In this document: one piece after another, positions 58,495-64,000 of the stretch | How positions within the stretch are numbered: the stretch's first letter is position 1 | How the letters are laid out: each line of letters opens with the position of its first letter | Source: Cryptomeria japonica | Lineage: Eukaryota; Streptophyta; Pinopsida; Cupressales; Cupressaceae | NCBI RefSeq assembly: GCF_030272615.1 | Contig: NC_081406.1 | Location: forward strand, 483,631,900-483,695,899 | DNA length: 64,000 nt | Reading direction: 5' to 3' | The notes under the pieces: model-generated | The model's database searches: none | What the model saw: the letters and a program-made list of their open reading frames with translations, nothing else | What the model was told of the DNA's origin: nothing | Translations under genes and position numbers: made by a program

Positions 58495-59798
58495 TGTTGG
58501 AAATGTGCCTCTAATTCACTTGACATTGGTTCATCCTAATTGGGTTAACTCTTGCCAATATCTTTTCTTCCATCGAAGCTCAGAGAAGCAGGTTTGACGT
58601 TATCCCAATGACCCAATGAAGTCGACTTTGGTCATCAAGATAACATCAACTTTTAGGAAGGCTGCATCAGCATTGTGTTGATGACCAGATGGAGCTATCT
58701 TAGGTGGTGTGGGTTGTCATCATCTATCAGAGGTTCTGGTCTAGAGTTAAGCCGATACCTGACGAAGTCACCTTCAGCGATTGGGTTGATATCAACAATC
58801 GGGTTGACATGTTTGAACTTATGCCGAAGTCCGAATGATTCCGCTATGTTTGTCTCAGAGCACTTCGCTTATCAGGATAGTAGTTTTGGGTGTGTGTCGA
58901 TGTCCCGATGAGACCACCTTAGGTTATCGAGATAACAATGCAAGATCGGGGTAACATCGCAGTATTGGTTCTGATGAGCCAATAAGGTCGGCTACCAGTT
59001 ATCAAAGATTGGGGTAACATTTCATTTGTCTGGCCGATGCCTTGATGGAGTCGCCTTCAACGATCAGGTATCATCGAGAGGTCGGATCTACCGGTTGAAG
59101 GCTATACTGATGGTCCAATGGAGCCAATCATTTTTGGATCTGCTTTGGTGAAGTCGTCTACCAGTTCATCAGGAGATTAGAGTAACATGCTTGTGGTTTG
59201 TCCGATGGCCGATGGAGTGAAGACTGGTCGCAGATGTGCAATGGAACTAAAGTCCAGAAAGGTGATCACTCAGACACTAAGATGAGACTATTGGTGTATA
59301 TGAATACGAACCGACCCGACTCTTTGCTGCATGTGGGATAATTGGTTTTCCACGATTGTAGATTGACAAAAATAGTTCAACTTCCCAACCATCTCGGGTA
59401 GATGTAATGATCAACCAGTCAGGTATTTGAAGCAGAATGTGAACTAAATGAATGGTTATGAACTAGAATAGCTATTGAGCAATCTGTAACTGATTTTTTG
59501 ACCTATGTGGTTTTGTTTCATCTAGAACGATTGTTTGACATAGTGAAGGAAGTCTGCAGATTGGACTTTATTGTATTTTTGACATATTGTTAATAAATTC
59601 ATTATCTGTTAGTGGTGGGTTTTTCTCCTGAAAGGGTTTTCCCACGTTAATTTTGTGTGTTCTCTCTCTGTGTCTTTTATTTGTGTATTCTCATGCTTGT
59701 GCCATTTTCTATAAATGTTGAAAATTTGTATACACTAGTTTGTTCTCCCCTACAAACTGACATTAGGAATGCGAATTTCCGCACTTGCTTTCCTTACA
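58495..59798 (+). repeat. Element I 5' LTR
   Basis: It is 1304 bases, starting TGTTGGAAATGTGCC and ending CTTTCCTTACA. The first 148 bases match 63853-64000 with scattered differences. Confidence 0.9.
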
Positions 59799-59800
59799 AG

Positions 59801-59812
59801 TGGTATCAGAGC
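59801..59812 (+). other. Primer-binding site of element I (tRNA-iMet type)
   Basis: TGGTATCAGAGC, a perfect initiator-Met site two bases after the LTR. Confidence 0.95.
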
Positions 59813-59912
59813 TTGGCCCATTTTGTTATCCTTGTTGGGTAGGGTTGGTTTTTTGTGTCGGTTCTGTTTCAGTGGGAGTCTTATAGAATGTCTACTTGTT
59901 TTGTAGGTTAAG

Positions 59913-60653
59913 ATGGTGGGCACCTCAAGGCCCATAGACATGGAGAAGTTTAATGGTTCTAGTTTCGAACTATGGAAACTCAAGATGGAAGACTTGCTGG
60001 TCGATAGATATCTCTGGGGTGCTGTGACTACAACTTCTAAGCCTTCAGACATGAAGCAAGAACATTGGGATTTAGCAGGAAAGGGGTCTAATTAGGCTAT
60101 GTCTTGTTGATTCTGTTCTATTAAACATCCATGAGGAGAAGACTGCACATCTTCTCCAGAATAAGTTGGGAGCTATTTATCAAGGCAAATCCTTGGTGAA
60201 TAAACTTTTCTTGAGGAAGAAGTTGTACTCTCTGAAGATGGATGCAGGAACACCATTGGCATGTTGTTGTGTTCATTGCTTGACTCTTGGGAAACTTTAG
60301 TGATGGCTATCAGTAGTACTACGACCCAGTTCAAGATGGATACTATGTTTAATACTCTTTTGTCAGAAGAAATGAGAAAAAATTCTTCTGAGATGACAAA
60401 AGATGCACTCTCTATTCGAGGCAGACCGAAGGACAAAGACAAGAAGAAAGGAAAGAAGTCCAAGTCTCAAGAGAGATTTAAATCTCCAGGCAAGAAGTCA
60501 AAGGTGAAGTCTTGGAACTGTGCGTAGAAAGGGCATATCCAAAAGGATTGCAAGGAGGAGAAGAAGAAAAAGAAGTATTTTGACACTGAATCTTCTCCAA
60601 GTGATGCAAATGTATTTGTAGCAGCCCTGGTAGTACCTACCTTAGATGACACC
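59913..60653 (+). pseudogene. Copia Gag of element I
   Basis: The start is the ATG at 59913 (MVGTSRPIDMEKFNG), about 100 bases after the primer site. The frame is shifted between about 60090 and 60260 and then returns to the first register, so two compensating indels flank the central part (QNKLGAIYQGKSLVNKLFL). The end is Lys-rich (DKDKKKGKKSKSQERF) with a zinc knuckle WNCA*KGHIQKDC, where the second Cys is changed and a TAG is present. Confidence 0.82.
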
Positions 60654-62219
60654 TAGTTAGTAGATTCTAGTGTATCTTTTCACATGACCTCCCACAAGGA
60701 TTGGTTCTCAAAGTATGAACTGCATGCTGGTGGAAAGGTATATTTAGCTAGTGATTATACGTTGGAGATTGTAGGGAGAGGCAAGATTAAAATTTAATTC
60801 CCAGATGGTAGAGTGAAGGGGATAAATGGAGTTCTTCATATACCAGGTCTGGCAAGAAACCTTCTCTCTGTAAGTTAACTTAATGATGCTAGAGTACAAG
60901 TTACTTTTGTGTCTAGTGGTTGCAAGATGACTAGGGGTTCCATTGTATTGGCAAAGGGTGATCGCATTGGTACACTATATAAGTTAAATGCTGAACCTTT
61001 ATGTTGTAATGTAACTTATGAAAAGTCTGTTAAGACAACTGTAATGATGCATAATGCTAATTCTTTTGAAGCTAAACTTCCTGCTAAGAAAACAATGCTC
61101 TGGCATAATAGGTTAGGCCATGTAGGTGAAAAAGGTTTAAAAGCCTTGAAGAATAAGAATTTGGTTGAAGGTCTAGATGATTATAGTTTTCAGTTCAATT
61201 TCTGCGAACACTACATATATGGAAAACATAACCGAGTTCAGTTTTATTCCAGTTCTCATAAATATTCCAACATTCTGGATTATGTTCACTCTGATGTGTT
61301 TGGGTGAGTGGATTTTTCTTCTCTATCTAAGTCTAAGTACTATGTATTTTTTGTAGATGATTATTCAAGAAGGGCATTTGTATATTTTCTTAAAAGTAAA
61401 TCAGAAGTGTTTAGTCCGTTTAAGGAATTTAAGAACCTTGTTGAAAATCAAACTAGGAGAAGGATTAAATGTTTAAGAATAGACAATGGTGGTGAATACT
61501 GTAGTGCAGATTTTGACAAGTATTGTGTTGATCATGGAATTAAGAGACATAAGACTATACCTTACACTCCACAACAAAATGGAGTCACTGAAAGGTTGAA
61601 TCGGTCTCTAATGGAGAAAGCAAGAAGCATGTTGAGTGGAGCTAAGCTGGAATAAACATTCTGGGCTAAAGTAGTTGCTATAGTGTGTTAGCTGCTGAAT
61701 CGTTCTCCTACTTCAGCATTGGTTGATAAAACACCTATGGAAGTATGGTCTGGTAAGAAACCTTCCTTAAGGAACCTTCATGTTTTTGGTGCAGAGGCAT
61801 ATGCTCATTTGCTTGATGTGAATATATCTAAGTTGGATAATAAAGTGGTGAAATGTATTTTCATTGGCTATGGAGCTGGTGTGAAAGGATGGAATGCAGT
61901 GATTGGTAAGGTTGTGTATAGCAGAAGTGTGATTTTTCATGAGCTGAAGCTTATGTCACTAGATCATAATATAGAAAAGAAAGGAGAAGTTGAGGTTGAA
62001 ATTCCTCCAGCCAAAGAAGAATCTCCAGAGATACCTAAAGATGAGGAGAGTTCAAGTAATTCAAGTAGTTCTAAAGAAGAACATGATGATGAGCCTCCTA
62101 TGGAACCTCAAGAAGCCTCAACACCAGAGTTGATAAGATCTACTCAAGAGAGGTGGCAACCTAATAGGTATACACCTAATAAGTATAGTCTTTCTATATT
62201 AAATGTTAATTGTGCTTAT
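60654..62219 (+). pseudogene. Copia protease and integrase of element I
   Basis: The protease motif is LVDSSVSFHMT, with Ser in place of the Gly of DSG. The integrase has the zinc domain LWHNRLGHVGEKGL and a changed Cys pair (FCEHYIYGK). The core acids are D in VHSDVFG, D in RIDNGGEYC and E in GVTERLNRS. It continues to NLHVFGAEAYAHL and FIGYGAGVKGW, then an acidic Ser-rich linker. Stops are TAG, TAA, TAA, TGA, TAA and TAG between 60655 and 61690, without a frameshift. Confidence 0.87.
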
Positions 62220-63785
62220 GCTTTACTTGTAGATACTGATGAGCCTAGGATTGTCAAAGAAGCAATTGAAATGCCTGATTCAGATTCTTGGTTGGAAGCC
62301 ATGAATGATGAAATGTCATCATTGGATAAAAATGGAACTTGGGATTTGGTGCCATAGCCTAAAGGTAGAAAGCCTATAGGCTACAAGTGGGTGTTCAAAA
62401 GGAAGTATGGTCTAGATGGTAGCATTGACAAGTACAAAGCAAGACTGGTTGCAAAGGGGTATTCACAAAAGGAAGGTATTGACTATGGGGAAATCTTCTT
62501 TCCTGTAGCTAAGCTGAAATCTATCAGATTTCTCTTGTCACTTGCAGCAGCATATGATTGGGAGATTGAGCAGATGGATGTGAATACATCATTTCTTCAT
62601 GGTGATCTTGAAGAAGAAATTTATATGTCCCAGCCTAAGCATTTTGTGGAAAAATATAAAGAGCATCTGGTATGTAAACTTAAGAAGTCTCTGTATGGTT
62701 TGAAATAGTTTCCCAGAATGTGGTATCAAAAGTATGATACATTTGTTTTGTCCTTGGGATTTGTGAGATCAAAAGCCGATCATTGTGTTTATTACAAAAC
62801 TGATGGTGATATGATTCTTATCATAGCTTTGTATGTAGATGATATGTTGTTCATAGGAAACACAAAAGATATGATCTCAAATTTAAAATCTTAGCTTTCT
62901 ATGAAATTTGAAATGAAGGACTTAGGAACAACAAATTATATTTTGGGAAAGGAGATCAAAAGGGATAGATCTAAGAGGAAACTTTGGCTCAGCCAAAGAA
63001 AGTATATAACCAATGTTCTTGATAGGTTTCATATGTCTGACTGTAAACCACGAGTTGTTCCCATCTTGTAGAGAACTAGCTTGTATATGCTTGACAATCC
63101 AAAATCTCCAAAAGAGATTGAAGACATGAAAAGTGTACCTTATGCAAGTTCTATAGGCAGTCTGATGTATTCTATGGTCTGTACAAGACCAAACATTTCC
63201 CAACTAGTGGGAGTACTTAGCAGGTTTATGTCAAATCTAGGAATGCCTTACTGGGATGTTGTAAAGAAAGTATTTAGATATCTGAAGGGTACTTCAAACT
63301 TTACATTGTGTTATCATGGTAACTTGAAGGATTCAAAGAGAACTCTCAACATTTCTAGTTATACGGATTTTGATTGGGTAGGGGATATTGACAACAGGAG
63401 ATCCATTAGTGGATATGTTTTTGTCCTGAATGGTGGAGCAATTAGTCGGATGAGCAAGTAGAAAGTTGTAGTCGCTTTGTCTACTACAGAGGCAGAATAC
63501 ATGGTGACCACACATGCTTGTAAAGAAATAGTCTGGCTTAGGCATTTAAATTTAGATATTGGTTTTGATGCAGGGCAGGCTGAAATCTGGAGTGACAATC
63601 AGAGTGCCATTTGTTTGGCAAATAATCCTACTTTCCATGCCAGATCGAAGAATGTTGATGTTCAGTATCACTTTGTTCATGACATGGTGGAAGATGGAAA
63701 AGTTTATCTTAACAAAGTAGACAATCTGGACGAAACTAGTGAGCACGCACAAGTTCAGGTGGTGTTCAAATTCTATGGGTCTTGA
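62220..63785 (+). pseudogene. Copia reverse transcriptase-RNase H of element I
   Basis: The frame shows [59 protein letters not shown] and the catalytic YVDDMLFIG near 62832. The RNase H has SYTDFDWVGD, where Phe replaces the Ala usual between the two Asp, then NRRSISGYVF, STTEAEYM and WSDNQSAICLANNP. Stops near 62356, 62706, 62893, 63068 and 63460 are all TAG. The end is taken as the TGA at 63783. Confidence 0.9.
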
Positions 63786-63841
63786 TACCCATGTTCCTCA
63801 GTAACATCTGAAATGGTAGTCAGTCCAGTGAATTCCTCATC

Positions 63842-63852
63842 AAGTGGGAGTT
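63842..63852 (+). other. Element I polypurine tract
   Basis: AAGTGGGAGTT lies directly before the right LTR. It is shorter than the tract of A, D and E. Confidence 0.75.
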
Positions 63853-64000
63853 TGTTGGAAATGTGCCTCTAATTTACTTGAAATTGGTTCATCCTGATCA
63901 GGTTAACTCTTGTCGATGTCTCTTCTTCCATTGTAGCTCGGAGAAGCAGGTTTGATGTTATCCCGATGAAGTTGACTTTGGTAATTAGGATGGCTTCAGC
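63853..64000 (+). repeat. Element I 3' LTR, first 148 bases
   Basis: It starts TGTTGGAAATGTGCC and is cut by the window end. It matches the start of the left LTR. Confidence 0.9.

Larger units (their letters stand above)
58495..64000 (+). mobile_element. Element I: Ty1/Copia retrotransposon nested in the LINE
   Basis: The left LTR is 58495-59798; the right LTR starts at 63853 and is cut by the window end. The left flank is cttag (58490-58494); its partner is outside. The order is primer site, gag, protease, integrase, reverse transcriptase-RNase H, polypurine tract, as in Copia. It is a different subgroup from D and E: its LTR starts TGTTGGAAATGTGCC and its Gag has the MEKFNGSSFELWKLKM start. 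Pol is in one frame with scattered stops, mostly TAG or TAA. Confidence 0.92.

Overview
The window is repeat-rich plant nuclear DNA. I see no cellular protein gene, no rRNA or tRNA gene and no CRISPR array. Almost every base belongs to LTR retrotransposons, solo LTRs or one LINE, nested up to three deep and heavily decayed. The lineages present, the element sizes and the lack of host genes suggest a large-genome vascular plant, plausibly a gymnosperm. That is inference; no host marker fixes the species.

Layout. Bases 1-35545 are one minus-strand Ty3-type element (C) with an LTR of about 6.5 kb. Its 3' LTR runs off the left edge of the window. Two elements have jumped into C. A (453-14775, plus) is a pol-less element with a coiled-coil/zinc-knuckle ORF and a second long unknown ORF. 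B (19881-27156, minus) is a Ty3 chromovirus. A itself carries the Copia element D (3871-11618, minus). C seems to have landed in an older Copia-like LTR (35551-36328). Next is Copia element E (about 36872-48094, plus). Its left LTR holds two solo LTRs (G and F) and its 3' region holds a third (H). After an AT-rich spacer (48095-49584) and a piece of a G-family LTR (49585-50200) comes a LINE (about 50201-58494, plus). A 4.6 kb TG...CA insertion (J) splits its ORF1, and Copia element I (58495 to beyond 64000, plus) splits its ORF2.

Support for the nesting. Five-base target duplications can be read for D (tttgg), B (ttagg), F (tagcc), G (ctatg) and J (ggatc). Duplications with one mismatch are seen for A and H. 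Taking out D, B or J with one duplication copy makes the interrupted reading frame run on in register. Primer-binding sites are tRNA-iMet type (TGGTATCAGAGC-like) in A, B, D, E and I. C has a different type, TGGCAACTCTGCTGGGGA.

Points of most interest: a 1,190-codon unknown ORF inside the LTR of C; a second RNase H placed before the reverse transcriptase in C; three perfect heat-shock elements next to a TATA box in each LTR of B; the pol-less element A, which shares its polypurine-tract block with Copia elements D and E; an array of six hairpins in a GC-rich island of J; and premature stops that are mostly TAG, as expected if methylated CAG codons decay.
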